Shown here: piece by piece, positions 1 to 12,315 of the stretch
Layout of the letters: every line of letters starts with the position of its first letter
How positions within the stretch are numbered: position 1 is the stretch's first letter
Source of the DNA: Utricularia gibba
Lineage: Eukaryota; Streptophyta; Magnoliopsida; Lamiales; Lentibulariaceae
Assembly: GCA_002189035.1 (NCBI GenBank)
Contig: NEEC01000021.1
Span: 558,001-622,000, forward strand
DNA length: 64,000 nucleotides
Direction: 5' to 3'
Made by a program: the position numbers and the translations under genes
The notes under the pieces: generated by a model
Told to the model about the DNA's origin: nothing
Databases searched by the model: none
What the model saw: the letters and a program-made list of their open reading frames with translations, nothing else

Positions 1-1130
1 ATTTTGAATGTTATTATCTTTAGTAAATGTATTTAGAATGTATGAAAAAATTAAAATTTAATAGTTTTTTTTATAAATACAATTGATTGACATGATAATT
101 TAATTAATAAACATATATCATATGATTAAAATTAAAATATATTTATGGCATAACTTTTAGGAATTTATGTTTATAGTCATATCATGCTTGATAGATTTAT
201 TTATAATAAATAATTTTATGATAATTGATATAGCTCACCCTTTTGAAATTGAAAGATCCAATTTTGGGATTTAAGATAGATTATTTGTGCTTCATAAATA
301 TATTTTACATCATGGCTTGTAATAAAATATTAGATTCCTTTATTTATTTTAGAATGTGAAGATTTCAATTATTGATTTTTATATTAAAAACTACTAAATT
401 ATATTATTTATTTAAATTTATAAAACATTTACCAAATGATAAAAGTTTTAAAAAAACAAAAATAGAAGATAAATATAAAAATAAACACCTTTTATTTTAA
501 AAATATCACCTTCCAAGTCCCATTTATAAAAAAAAAAATATGTAAAATAGCTAAACATCTTTTGTTTAAAACGCTCACCCCCTTAAACATTGGTATACAA
601 ATTTTAAGAGTGTTTTATAAAACATTTATGTTTTGATAAACTAGTATATCAAACGTATATCATTTATAATACATTTTAAACATATAAACTCTCACACTGA
701 GTTATACATGTTTTAACATGTATTGAAAAACAAGATTTAATTTCCAACACATTATGTTCATCAATATAAATACAAACATACAAAAAATTGGACACAAACC
801 TCTTTATCACTTAACCTCTAAACCACACCATTAACAATTAATGTCCCGATAGTACACGATATTTTCCATGTCCAAACCAACCAAATCTGCACATTACTTG
901 GCTTGATATGAATTAAAATTAACTGTGGTTTAACCAAACCCCAAGAATTCCCACCTTTCCTTTGAGAATCATCTCAGCTCAGACTCCAAAGAGTTGGATT
1001 TCTACATTAGGCCTTCCTAGCAACAGGAACACCTAGTTTGTATACAAAAGCTGATCCAGGAAGTAGTTAATTACCTTTGATTCTCCAGTGCAGGCAGCAG
1101 ATACAGTAAATTTTTGTTTTTTCGTTTTTT
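1..1130. other. AT-rich flank, no gene seen
   Basis: Mostly AT-rich DNA with no open frame resembling a protein family. The last 200-300 bases before 1131 are less AT-rich and probably hold the 3' UTR of the minus-strand CUL4 gene. No transposon ends or RNA genes were recognised. Confidence 0.5.
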
Positions 1131-4100
1131 TCAAGCGAGGTAGTTGTATATTTGTGGGTTGCTCTTGTCACGCTCCAAGTATTCCCTGTCAATGAGGCTC
1201 TCGATTCTTTTCTTGAGATCTGCTGGTTTGATGGGGAACTTAAGCTGCAGGCATCAACAGCAACAAGTGAATGCTTATCGAGGCATCTCTCAAATGGGAG
1301 CCCAGAATCATCATTTTTTATATGATACCTGCTGAAACAGTTCAGTGATCAATAGTGTGTGACTCAGAACCTTCCTCGTTTTCATGATTCTAACGATGGC
1401 AGCATCCACCTGTGTGGAATGCAGGATATGGAGTGTTAGCTTTTGTTGAAAAAGGCATGAGACAAGAGAGAGCATGGGGTGATCCAACCTGGTATTGTCG
1501 ATCCTGGAATACCCTTTCGGTGGTGCTTGTATTCTCCTCGACTGTTTCCTTCATTTGGATTGCATTCACCTGGTATGGAAACCGGACAAGCCATTTAATC
1601 ACATAAAATGTGTCAGTGTGTTCGTTTTTAGAGACAACACAGAGCACAGGTACCACCTTTATGCGATAAAGAGGTGCTGAGAATTGGTCGTTGAAGACAA
1701 AAGAGTCGCCATCCTCAACATCTCTGCCCTTGGGAATCTGCAAGGGTGGCGTTTGGTTAACTGTGTCATGTAGGAACTGAAGAATCCATTAGCATGTACT
1801 CACTTTCTGAAGAACTCGTGTTTTCCCACACGCAAGGGATTGCAACGTCCGCTTTAATTCTTTGTCCTCGATACCAGAAGACTCTTTAATATCTTGGTAA
1901 CTAAGATTTTCAGCATCGTTGAACAACATCAACACAACCGTCTATTAAAAGAATAAAAAGAGAGAGTAGCATTATGGTGCCGGCCAGGAAATGTAAACAG
2001 AAAGAATCAATGAAGTAGTTATACAGCATATTTATACAGGACCAACCTGAAACAGTGAAACTGCAAGCTCCTTTTTGCCTTTGGGAAAATCTGCTTTGAG
2101 CACGCACTGACCCAATGAATTTTGCCACATTAGTCGTCTTCCGTGGTACTTGCTCAAGTAAAACTCTTTAAAAATATCCTGAGAGGAATTTCGGATTATG
2201 AAAGGGAACATGCAGAGTTATTACACTCATGGGCATCCTTGTGCTCGAATGTGGAAAAGTAAAAAAATATAACAAACCTGATACACGTTGAGCTCATGAG
2301 GAAGGCGAACATCCATAGGAGGATAAGTTGGCCAATAACTGCAGTAAATACAGAAGCACATCTTCAAAAAAAAAAAAAAAAAAAAAAAAAACATAGGATG
2401 ACAACATCCGGGGGCATACAAGATGACAACATCCGGGGGCAAAGCAAGGAGCGATGGAATATATAACTTACCCCATTGTTAGCACGTGGACACTCATCTC
2501 TATCCCCGATGGAAGTTTGGTACGAGCATGGGATGATTGCTTAAACGACTCGTTAATCTCTTTTGATAGTTCAATATCCTAGAATAAGATTCCAAATCAT
2601 AACATGGTCTCCTATGACCATTCAATACCAGAAATAATAAAGATGCGTATCACTAATTACTAGAAAGATCACAAGACCAGGGGGCGGCAGCTGGAGCACT
2701 AGAATATTCCTACACAAAATAATAGAAAACCCCACCCTACTCATGCAAAACAAACCTGAATGTAGCTCTAATTTTTGTTGTTAAGAAAATGGCAATGCAT
2801 GCACAAGATCACACACTTTGAGTTGAAAAGTCACACAAACCTTAAACATCCCTTCAAGTTTGTTTGTGAATTGACTACCACACTCTGTCTTCAACTGCAA
2901 AGGCAACATGAATCTTCTAGTGAGCCATGTTGCAAAGTTTATTATTCAATCAACAATAAATAAATGGCGACCTTAGTAATCATTGATTTTTCTGCATCAA
3001 TGTATGCACTCTTTCCAAGTAAGAGTCTTTTAGCAAGATCTTTCTTGTAAAATGCTTCAAATACATCCTTTCCCTATACAAATGTAAAAAAAATCAGATT
3101 TATCAGAACAATTTGAAGAGAAAAAAAATGCCAATTAAAAATTTCATTAAATTGCAAACTCGACCCGTATGAATCTGAATAAGACCAAAACTTTGTCGAG
3201 TGTGGCCTCCAATTCTTCCTCCGACGTACCCTTATTTCCAGCACGCAATCTCTCATCCACGAACTTTGCAATTAGCTCAGCAGGCCGATTCTGAAGAAGA
3301 TAGCATTGCAGAAGAGCCCAAACAGTTGCTAGGTGAGATCAACTTGTGATGATTAAACATGGATACGCAGTACAGATCTTTCAAAAAGAGGAAAGGAATC
3401 CTTGAATAGCAGAAAGAACCTGGCGGATGTTAATGAGATACTCAAAGGAATCCTTTATAGTATTTCCAAATGCCTCATTTTTTCCAAAGCTTTCCTCCCA
3501 AATTCTGTCAATATTTCCCTTGAGTTCCAATAAGTAACAGACCATGTCCTTGTCCTTTTCTTCATCCAATACAATACTCTGGCCACTTTTTCGAATATAC
3601 TGACTGAGGTATTGCCTTAGAGGTTCAAGGACATTGACCCTTAAGAACATTGCATACATTCTCAGCAAATCCTCAACGCGCTTGCCATCCATCAGCATCA
3701 TGAAACCCTGGACATAGATGTGTCAGAAAAAAAATAACGAAGAAGGTAGTCAACATAACAAGAATGAGTGGTACAAAATGGTTAAGCATAAACTGCAATC
3801 AAGGAAAGAAAACCCACCTTATCCAGAATTGCAGGTACGTGACGCTCGAGAAGCTGCTTTTCAGCAGTAGCTATAAGTGGTTTCTTCGTACTAGAATCCA
3901 TATAGATCAGACATCTATCGTGTTCGTCTTGCAACCTTACCTGGAATTGACATATTCATGGAGGTTGTAACATTATAATTATCTATCCAAGAAGAAAATA
4001 TTTATGCATTTGGAGATTGAACACTGCAATCAATACAATAAAAAAGGAAGTGACAATTATACCTCAACATGTTTTAGATAGTCTGCAATATCAGCCTGCT

Positions 4101-5837
4101 GCATATATTTGACACCTTCTGCAGCATAAAATTCAGATGTTCGGTCGAGGAAAGGCTTCTCAAAGCTAACAGCGTAAATTCCCAATGAAGTGAACATCTT
4201 TAACAGATGACTGAGAAGTGTACGATCAACAGTTTCACCTAGTCTATCAGAAAAAGAAGCAAGGATGAAACAAAACAAGCCGGTGAGGTAATACAGAATT
4301 GATAACAAAAAAATTAGCTAGTATAGAATTGACTGCTGAAAACTGAAAGCACATCATAAGCAACTCATAAAATTGCACACAACACTAACTGTGCACTGGA
4401 AGTCTGGGAGGTTTGAAAATTTATTACCTCTCACTTTCGATCATCTTCAGGATACCAAACACAGTTTTGTGCTCCACTTCAGAAGCCAGAGAAAGATGTT
4501 TGCGAAAAAGATGCAACCCCATGTCCCATAAGGACTTGACATCCTGGTTTTGCTTTACATATTTTCGATCCAAAAGAAGTGCAATGCCCCTAATCATCAG
4601 CATCTGATCACAAAAGTCCTGCCAGCATTTCTCAACAGATGATAGGAAAACGGCCAGGTCTTCACTTTGTTCAACTAACAATTGCAAAGCAGAAGATATG
4701 TAGAATTCGCACTCTTTTTCAATTTTTTGATACAAACTTCCTCCCATTCCGTGCTGACAGAGGTCACCAACCGCCTTAGGTTCATAAATTTCAAAATGAG
4801 TATAAGGCAGTAACGGCTGAATCGTAAATATAAGATTGATAGAGTTTTACCTGATATAAAACTTCAGAGTCACAAGGAGTGGGCTGCTTCAGAAATATGG
4901 AACTGATAGCAGACTTGAGTGTTGCCCATGTATTTTCCTCAAAATTAATCGGCAAAGTGGGCATGGCTTCAAAAAGAAAACAGAGCAAGATAATAGGGAC
5001 AAATCATCAGATAGACTCAAGCAAGGTCGTGCTAGCATTCACCCATCACCCACTTTAACGCAAATTCCCGGGAGTAGCAAAAGATCAAAGTCCAATTTAA
5101 AGCATCACCTGACAACCCAGATCCTGTATCTGTATCATTTTAATTGCAATAACAAGTAAAATGGATCAACTAATAAGGGTCAGCTTTAATCCCCAACAGC
5201 TCATTAGAAACCTATGGCCCTCTTACATACTGACCTACACGAAAGAATTTGTAAAATAAAACACCAAGCTCACCTGGTCTTGCTAACATCCTCTAAGCTT
5301 TACCCCAAAAAGAAAAAACCTAACAGTTTTTAACTCATTTACAACACCCCAACGAGTAAAGCAGCAAAGACATCGAAGCTTCTGAAATATTCGCCATGCT
5401 TAAATTCCATAAAAAGTCAAAAAAATTGTACCTTTATGGAGCTTAATCACGAACTTTTTCGCGGGCTGTGGCGGCGTCGCCTTCTTCCTAGACAGATTAG
5501 CGGTGATTCCAGCACCAGAAGAACCAACAACTCGGCCAAAAGCAACCGGTGAAGGAGAAGCCTCCATTGCGCTATCGTTATCATCCTCGATCATGGGCGA
5601 GTCAGCTGGAGCGTCAGAAAAGTGTGTATTAGAAGAAAGCTGCTGTTGCGCGCTCCCGTTGCCATCAACGGAGCACGCCACAGCCTGAGACTTCGCTTTT
5701 TTCATCGGAACACCAATCGAAGCCGCTCCTGCGCCGGTGCGCTTAGCAGAGGAGGAAGGAGATGGGCACTGGGACGAGGAGCGCTTGGTGGGGCAGGTGG
5801 AGGAGGAGTCTGAGCCGGAGGAGTCGAATTTAGACAT
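1131..5837 (-). CDS. CUL4: Cullin-4, scaffold of CRL4 ubiquitin ligases
   Basis: Cullin-4 holds DDB1-DCAF substrate receptors at its N-terminal half and RBX1-E2 at its C-terminal half in nuclear CRL4 E3 ligases (photomorphogenesis, DNA repair, chromatin). Seventeen exons on the minus strand rebuild an uninterrupted 845-residue protein: 5432-5837, 4851-4966, 4428-4774, 4063-4243, 3818-3940, 3420-3707, 3165-3290, 2972-3073, 2841-2894, 2472-2578, 2278-2338, 2047-2178, 1804-1941, 1657-1737, 1489-1569, 1329-1409, 1131-1244. All introns are GT-AG and phases agree throughout. Visible landmarks are [13 protein letters not shown] (cullin repeat), [11 protein letters not shown] and WPTYPPMDV (cullin homology), and [13 protein letters not shown] near the C-terminus, whose lysine (about K791) is the NEDD8 site, followed by the usual IYNYLA end. 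The serine-rich N-terminal extension (about 130 residues) makes it longer than the roughly 790-residue Arabidopsis protein. It shares a promoter with CPSF30. Confidence 0.96.
2366..2446. repeat. Homopolymer A tract and 24-bp direct duplication in CUL4 intron
   Basis: Within the CUL4 intron between exons 10 and 11 a run of about 25 A is followed by two near-identical copies of a unit containing GATGACAACATCCGGGGGCA. It is a local tandem duplication next to a slippage-prone tract and does not touch the splice sites. Confidence 0.75.
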
Positions 5838-6263
5838 AGAAGAGTGACGGAAGCTTCGGATGCGCTCCTCATTTACGAGGAGGGTGTCAACAGTAACTCT
5901 TACAGACGGAGGCTTTCATTCACCGAAAGTAACCGGTAAAAATTAAGGTCCAGGTTAAAATTTTTACCTCAGGTTAATTATCAACCTCAGCCTGTTAAAA
6001 GGCCCAATGGGCTGTGAAGGGCCCATTTTCGGCGGACCGGTTTGGATCATTAGGCCGGTCTAATTGGCGATAAAAATAATTCTTTATTTAATTCAAAAAG
6101 TGAACGAAGCAGACTATATGGAGTTGTACGGTTTAACAGGCGATTTCGTTTCTGTGCATCTCCGAGGGAGCCCCCTGTCTCCTCCATAGCTCCGGCGTCT
6201 CGGATTTATATGCTTTTGCCAAATTTTGATTCATTGATAATCGGTAGAGTTGCTGACTCAGAG
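5838..6263. promoter_or_regulatory. Divergent promoter between CUL4 and CPSF30
   Basis: Only 426 bases separate the two start codons, which point away from each other, so this segment must carry both promoters and both 5' leaders. It holds a cluster of site II-type TGGGCC/TGGGCT elements (6001-6006, 6008-6013, 6019-6025), which in plants are bound by TCP factors and are typical of housekeeping and ribosome/RNA-processing genes. No clear TATA box is seen on either side. That the promoter is co-regulating is inference. Confidence 0.7.
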
Positions 6264-7313
6264 ATGGATGACGGAGAAGGGGCTATGAGCTTTGATTTTG
6301 AGGGTGGATTGGACTTGGGCCCTAGTGGTCCGAGCGGTTCTGCACCGGCAGTTCATGTGGCTGCGGTGGATGCTAACGGATCGTTAGCTGCTGCTTCGGG
6401 TGGGAATATTTCTTTTGCTCCATCGGTACCAAGTGGGCAGGGCGGGGAAGGGATGGGCGCCGGCGGCGGAAGGCGGAGCTTCCGGCAGACGGTTTGCAGG
6501 CACTGGTTGAGATCTTTGTGTATGAAAGGCGACGCCTGTGGGTTCCTTCATCAGTACGACAAGTCCCGGATGCCGGTGTGCAGGTTTTTCCGTTTGTATG
6601 GGGAGTGCCGTGAGCAGGATTGCGTGTATAAACATACTAATGAAGATATTAAGGAGTGCAATATGTAAGTATGTGGAGATGGTTTTATATTTCGTAGGAT
6701 TTATATATGGTTAATGTTTTCCTAACTTGGACCGTGTTTCTGAGTTTTTAAGAAATTGAAGATCTTTTATTTGAAAGAACTAGAGTTTGATTTCGCGTGT
6801 TAAGGGTGTGCTTTACTGCTCTTATGAGGTTTCCTAGTGATTCATTATATCAATTTATCGAAATCTTATGTGCGCCTCTTCCACTATTGTACAGATTTAT
6901 TATCGTTGGTGTTTGACAGGTACAAGTTGGGCTTTTGTCCAAATGGCTCGGACTGCAGGTATAGGCACGCTAAGCTTCCTGGACCTCCACCTCCTGTGGA
7001 AGAAGTTCTTCAGAAGATCCAGCAGCTAACTTCCAACAATTATGGGAACAACAAATTTTCCCAAAGCCGTGGTGCCGTTCCCAATCAGCAATCAGATAAA
7101 TCCCACTTTCCACAAGCAAAAAATGGTGTGAATCAATCGATGATGACAACAGACTCGATCAATGTTCAGCAACAATCACAACAAGTTCAGCATCATAGCA
7201 GTCAAGCTCAAATTCAAAGCACTCCAAATAATCCACCACCTCCAGCTAGTACGGTTGCAGTACCCCTTCCCCAAGGAACATCTAGGTGTGTTCCAAACAA
7301 GGTCTTTCCTTAG
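6264..7313 (+). CDS. CPSF30: Possible short CPSF30 isoform (intron 2 read-through)
   Basis: If intron 2 is not spliced, exon 2 continues nine codons past the donor at 7286 and stops at 7311-7313, giving a 264-residue protein with all three zinc fingers but no YTH domain. Arabidopsis makes exactly such a short form (about 28 kDa) by polyadenylation inside this intron. Intron 2 here is long (531 bases) and T-rich, which suits internal poly(A) site use. The open frame is seen; the isoform itself is inferred from the known family. Confidence 0.6.
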
Positions 7314-10288
7314 GCAAACTGGTTCATGTGTATGGATATGATTTTAAGAGACACTTCCCTTCTCAGTTGTAATAGCTGTTGATTTATGGAATTTGGCTTT
7401 AAACTGTTGTGAATAGTACTGAGAGTTGATCCACCTTTTTTTTCGTGATACAAATTTCTTTAAAGTTTGGCCTCAATTGTCTTCTGTATTCTGGAAAGTT
7501 CCTTGAAGGTATGGCCGCCAAATTCTGATCATCTATGAGCACTATAGCTGTGTTTTCCGTAGTAGTGAAGTGTTTTGTTTTTGGGTAGCAAACAAGGCTT
7601 TTGAGTCCTTAAACTATAATCTCTTTTTAGTGGCGTTTCTTGGGTTCATGTGCGGCAAGTTCCATGTCTATTTTTGAACCCTGTACCCATTTTCGTAGGA
7701 CATGTCTTTTTTTGAACTCTCATCAGAATGTTTATATGCTCATGTTACACACGATGAAGTGTTTATCATTTGGTGTGTGTACTTACATTTGTATTCCTTT
7801 TGCATGGGAATCTTAGGTACTTTGTGGTAAAAAGTTGCAACCGGGAGAATTTGGAATTATCTGTGCAACAAGGCGTGTGGGCAACTCAGAGAAGCAATGA
7901 AGCCAAACTTAATGAAGCTTTTGACTCTGTTGACAATGTCATATTGATTTTTTCGGTTAATAAGACTAGGCATTTTCAGGTCATTTTAATGATTTTATCC
8001 TTGGACGCTCATTATGGAAGAGTTGATTTGTTAGTCTGAAAAGCTTAATGAAGCAGTGGTCGGGTTCTTGTCAAATGATGGGATAGCCAATTTCCTACCG
8101 GCATTGATATTTCAATTGCTATGTAACAGGGTTGTGCGAAGATGACATGTAAAATTGGAGGCTTCATTGGTGGTGGGAACTGGAAGCATGCAAATGGAAC
8201 TGCTCATTATGGTCGAAATTTTGCTGTTCAATGGTTAAAGGTGTGTGACCCACTGCATGATATAAAATACATTCGTGTGCACATTAGAAAAGAATTTTTC
8301 GTAGGAATTCTCGAACAGATAATTCATAACTATTCGGGGAGGTAGTCTATGTGCTCCTTTATTTTTTATAGACATTTTTTTCAGTGAGGTGATTAAATAT
8401 TCGTGATTGCTTTGAAAAATATAAGGCTGTAATACTCGGGGAATTTTTTATAGAATATATTCTGTTGCTCTTCTGCACAACTAATTTTTATAAAAAGGAA
8501 CGTTGTATGGTGGCTATTACAGTCATTTAGATTATTGTTTTTCAAGTTGTTTGCTTCATGCTTTCAGCTCTCTGAGTTATCATTTGACAAAACCCGGCAC
8601 TTGAGAAATCCCTACAACGAGAACTTGCCAGTGAAGGTATGTGCATGTGTTTTTCCCACGCCTTTATTGAAACTTTCTAGCATTATTTGCATGATTCTCT
8701 ATTGTAATGTTTGTAGCTGCATAAAATATAAGTTTGGTGATTTTCACCGTGTTTGTTAGCCTTCTGGCAGCCCACAAAACGTAGGTTGTTAAAGCAAGTT
8801 ATCCTTTCCCTAAAAAAGAGAAAAGTTAACTACAGGAGTAACAACTTGTTGATGCTCTGAAAGGATTAGTCATTTTTATCAGACCTTTTGCTTGGTTTGT
8901 TTTCAAATGATGTTGGATGGTATAAACTAGGAATATATTGCAATTCTTCGTGATGGTTTCGTGAGACCATTGCAATTTCTATAATTTTTACCAGTTCTGA
9001 AGCTTTTTGTGTTCATACGGTTTTGTTCCAATCTGATCTCTAATGACATCGAATTATATGTTGCATTCAGATTAGTCGAGACTGTCAGGAATTGGAGCCT
9101 TCCATTGGCGAGCAGTTGGCATCACTGCTTTACATCGAGCCAGACAGTGATCTTATGGTACTAGTATTCTACAATATGCATTCAGGACCGGTTTTTTTTT
9201 TCTTTTTTTGTGCATATGCTACGTTGCGTCTGTTAACAGTTTTAAGTTCACAGACCAGATCCAGATATTCTTTCTTCTGTGCCTTTATTTGATGTTAGGT
9301 AGCCTTATTTGTATCCTAAACTGGGTGAAAAAGTTGAATACACTCACGCTTTTTGATACTACCCATCATATATGCTTCATATTTACACAATTCTAGTAAC
9401 TGAGGAAGGGTGTTGAACTTTTTTTTCCCCCAGGCCGTCTTAGTTGCAGCTGAAGCAAAGAGGGCACCAGAAAATGGAAGAGGAACTGGTGTTGAAAATG
9501 GAGCTGCTGAAGATCCAGATATAGTACCATTTGAAGATAATGAAGAGGATGAGGAAGAAGAAGAAAGTGAGGAAGAGGAGGACAATTCCGTAAACATGTA
9601 TGGAGTTCAAGGCCGAGGAAGAGCTAGGGGGATGGCCTGGCCTCACCTCCCCATCGCCCGCGGCGGCAGGCCTTTTGCTGCGTTCCCCATGGGCATGGTG
9701 GGCGATGGGTTCCCTTACGGACCAATGAACCCAGAAGGCTTTCCCATGGCTGATCCTTATGGAATGGCTCCTAGAGGCTTCGGCCATTATGGTCCCAGAT
9801 TCCCCACTGATTTTGCAACTCCTGCTCCAGGAATGATGTTCCCCGGTCGCCCGGCCGGTGGCTTCGGCATGGTCATGCGTCCAGGCCCCGGCCATTTCAT
9901 GGGTGGTATGGATGGCAGCAATGCAGCCAGAGCAGGTGGCCATGGAGGAGCCGGCATCCTTCCCTTTTACCAGCAACCACCACCCCAGCACTCTCAGAGC
10001 TCCTCTCGAGCAAAAAAGGATCAGATGGCAGCTCCCTTGCTTGACAGGAACCATGTCCCCGGTCAAGAGACTGCAGGATCAGACGACGGACCCAACAACA
10101 ACAACAACGAAGCGCCGAAAGCGTCGACGAGAGGCCGGCTCGAGGATCACTACAACAGCTTCAAGAATGAGGAGAGTGAGAGTGAAGACGAGGCTCCCAG
10201 GAGGTCGAGGCATGGAGAAGGCAAAAAGAAGAGGCGTAGTTTGGAGGCAGGGGATGATTCCACGGCTGTCTCAGGCGATCTTCTGTAA
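6264..10288 (+). CDS. CPSF30: CPSF30 long form: CCCH zinc-finger polyadenylation factor with YTH domain
   Basis: Subunit of the cleavage and polyadenylation specificity factor; in plants the long form also reads N6-methyladenosine through a YTH domain. Seven exons give 683 residues: 6264-6664, 6920-7285, 7817-7979, 8130-8240, 8568-8636, 9071-9157, 9434-10288. Three CCCH fingers lie at residues C78-H96, C106-H124 and C132-H150, followed by a Gln-rich linker and a YTH domain (about 256-395) with the tryptophans of GVWATQ and GGNWKH expected in the m6A cage. An acidic stretch and a Gly/Met/Pro-rich RNA-processing-type tail ending in RRSRHGEGKKKRR follow. The start at 6264 (MDDGEG) matches Arabidopsis; an in-frame ATG at 6210 is less likely. 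All junctions keep phase. Length is similar to the 631-residue Arabidopsis protein. Confidence 0.95.
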
Positions 10289-10857
10289 CATAAGAGGGAT
10301 CAGGTTGATGATACCCTGCTTTTTACTTGAGAATGAGTTTGTGGATGGATCAACCATTCCATTCTTCCCAATTGATATGGATTTCATGATGTCTGTTTTT
10401 ACCGTTTTTCATTCTAAACATGCGCCCATGTTTAAAAAGAAGAGAATTATTCATGTATTGACAAAGAAGACCAACAATATTTAGTTGTTGGGGCGGTTTA
10501 ATGGTACAAACGGGTGTGCGAATAATCCTTACTATTTATTTAAATTGTATGACTGGTTTTCATGAACAATGTTTCATTTCTATTATTTTGAAATCATTTA
10601 GAATCATCTTTTACTATTTATACACACAATTGATCCCAATTACAAATCCTACTTTTTTATTCAATTCAATTTTATTATTATCTGTCCACCCATCGTACAT
10701 AAAAGCAAGTCCGATATGTTAAGAAAGTGGCCATTGTCTTTTGAATATATGATAAAATGAATAACGCATATATAAAAATTTGATTATATTGTATGATAAA
10801 AAAACGGATCATTATAAAACTACTCACCCTCTATTTTTTTCATCCACACTTAATACA
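10289..10857. other. CPSF30 3' flank, no gene
   Basis: Contains the likely CPSF30 3' UTR in its first 200 bases, then AT-rich DNA. Open frames here are short and do not resemble proteins. Confidence 0.5.
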
Positions 10858-11402
10858 TGTTAGGGCTGAAAAATCGGTATTCTGGCGGAAGCCGATTTTC
10901 GGGTTACAGACTTGGATGAATGCAACGTATCTGGTTGCAGATTAAGTGTATTGCTTGGTATGGTTAAAGAAAATAAAGATAGACAAAGATTTTTTACGTG
11001 GAAACCATCCGTCGAAGAATGAAAAAACCACGGAACTGTCGGAACTCATCGAAAAATGGTTTTCACTAGGCCACGAAGGAGAAAAAATACAAATTGGAGT
11101 ACTTGGAATCTAACCCTTTTCTCTTTGGAATTTCTCTTATTTATAGAAGATGTCGATCTGATCGAATCCTAAATTTTGTAGTGGTCGGCTGCTTTCTATA
11201 CCTGCAATATGTACCGTGGTCCTATTTTTTAGATAATCGCCGCCTACTCTATCGTAATTCGGCCACTTTTCAGATTGTGCAAAACGACTGCTATTGTCAA
11301 ATCTCTAAAGCATATCGATCTGTCGACTAACGTCAAGCTGTCAAAACACATTTTGGCTCCTTTTTAATGACCGATTAACCACATCCGATTTGTTCTCCAT
11401 CA
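10858..11402 (+). mobile_element. Solo LTR with 5-bp target duplication (copy 1)
   Basis: A 545-bp segment starting TGTTAGGGC and ending CTCCATCA (5'-TG...CA-3'), bracketed by the perfect direct repeat ATACA at 10853-10857 and 11403-11407. The same sequence occurs in opposite orientation at 40047-40588, including an inner frame with the shared motif IYRR(C/S)RSD. No primer-binding site, polypurine tract or pol sequence lies beside it, so it is a solo LTR left by recombination between two LTRs. The style of the ends suggests a Copia-type element, which is a guess. Confidence 0.88.
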
Positions 11403-12315
11403 ATACAAAAAATTACATATAGAATAAATAGTTTTTTGACACAATCATTTGACAATAGTTATTTTTAAAAATCACTTAAAAAAAAAACCTACTCACTACT
11501 TTTTTAAATGACCTCACCAAATCCATAGGGTCCAATCTTGTGAATGAGCACACACCACACTCCATCTAAAATTCCACCAAAACAAATATGCTTTGAATCA
11601 AATATAGAACCCCCTCCATCTAACTAATGAACAGAAAATTTGAAAAAACCTAGAGATGGTAAATATAAGAAGCAATCTCCATTTCTGAAGCAGAAAGGAG
11701 CAAAATGAATGCTGCAACCTGGACTGTTCCAAGAGAGAATATGAAACCGAAATAGTATCAAGAGCAGAGAATAGAGAAAAAAAATGAGAATTCCACATTT
11801 GTCTGGTTGAATAATCGGTATTTCTAATTAATCATTAAATTTAAAATATTATTCTTTTATATTAAGATATCATTTATATGAATATTATAAAAAATTTATA
11901 TCTTAATTAATCAAACTCAAGTTCAAACTATAACAAAGAAGTATACTTGAAATGAAAGTAGAAACAAAATGGAGCAGCGGGTCGTGGCTTTGCGTGAACC
12001 GTTGGATTCAATTTTAAGTGGGCCCTCGGAAATATAACATTTCTCTTATAAAATTTAAAAATGTAATTTTTAACCTCGAACAAAAACATTATCACCAGAA
12101 AACACATTCTGTGATCTCCAAAATACCAACTGTACATATTTCATCCTACTAACCATAACTTGAGTGTCAAAAGGGAGGGCGTGGCTGGAAAAAAACAAAG
12201 AATCATTCTCCTAGTATTCATGTGCTTACCTTTCTATTGTTCCAAAACATTCTGCCTGGTGCTTGGAGGGGTGGCCTTCACAGGCCAGGGTAAAGCAGTC
12301 TCTACACTGGGTTGA
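11403..12315. other. Intergenic, WAP 3' flank
   Basis: AT-rich spacer between the solo LTR and the stop codon of the WAP gene. About the last 130 bases probably hold the WAP 3' UTR. No supported coding frame. Confidence 0.5.

Noticed and set aside
9440-10066. 208-codon open frame on the minus strand
   Set aside because: Shadow of the GC-rich last exon of CPSF30; no family similarity and it lies wholly antisense to conserved coding sequence.
9858-10484. 208-codon plus-strand frame overlapping the CPSF30 tail
   Set aside because: Alternate frame of the same exon; the frame in phase with the YTH exons matches known CPSF30 tails.
11094-11330. 78-codon frame in the first solo LTR, with a counterpart at 40103-40360
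   Set aside because: The similarity between the two frames comes from both lying inside the same LTR family; LTRs of this kind do not encode proteins.
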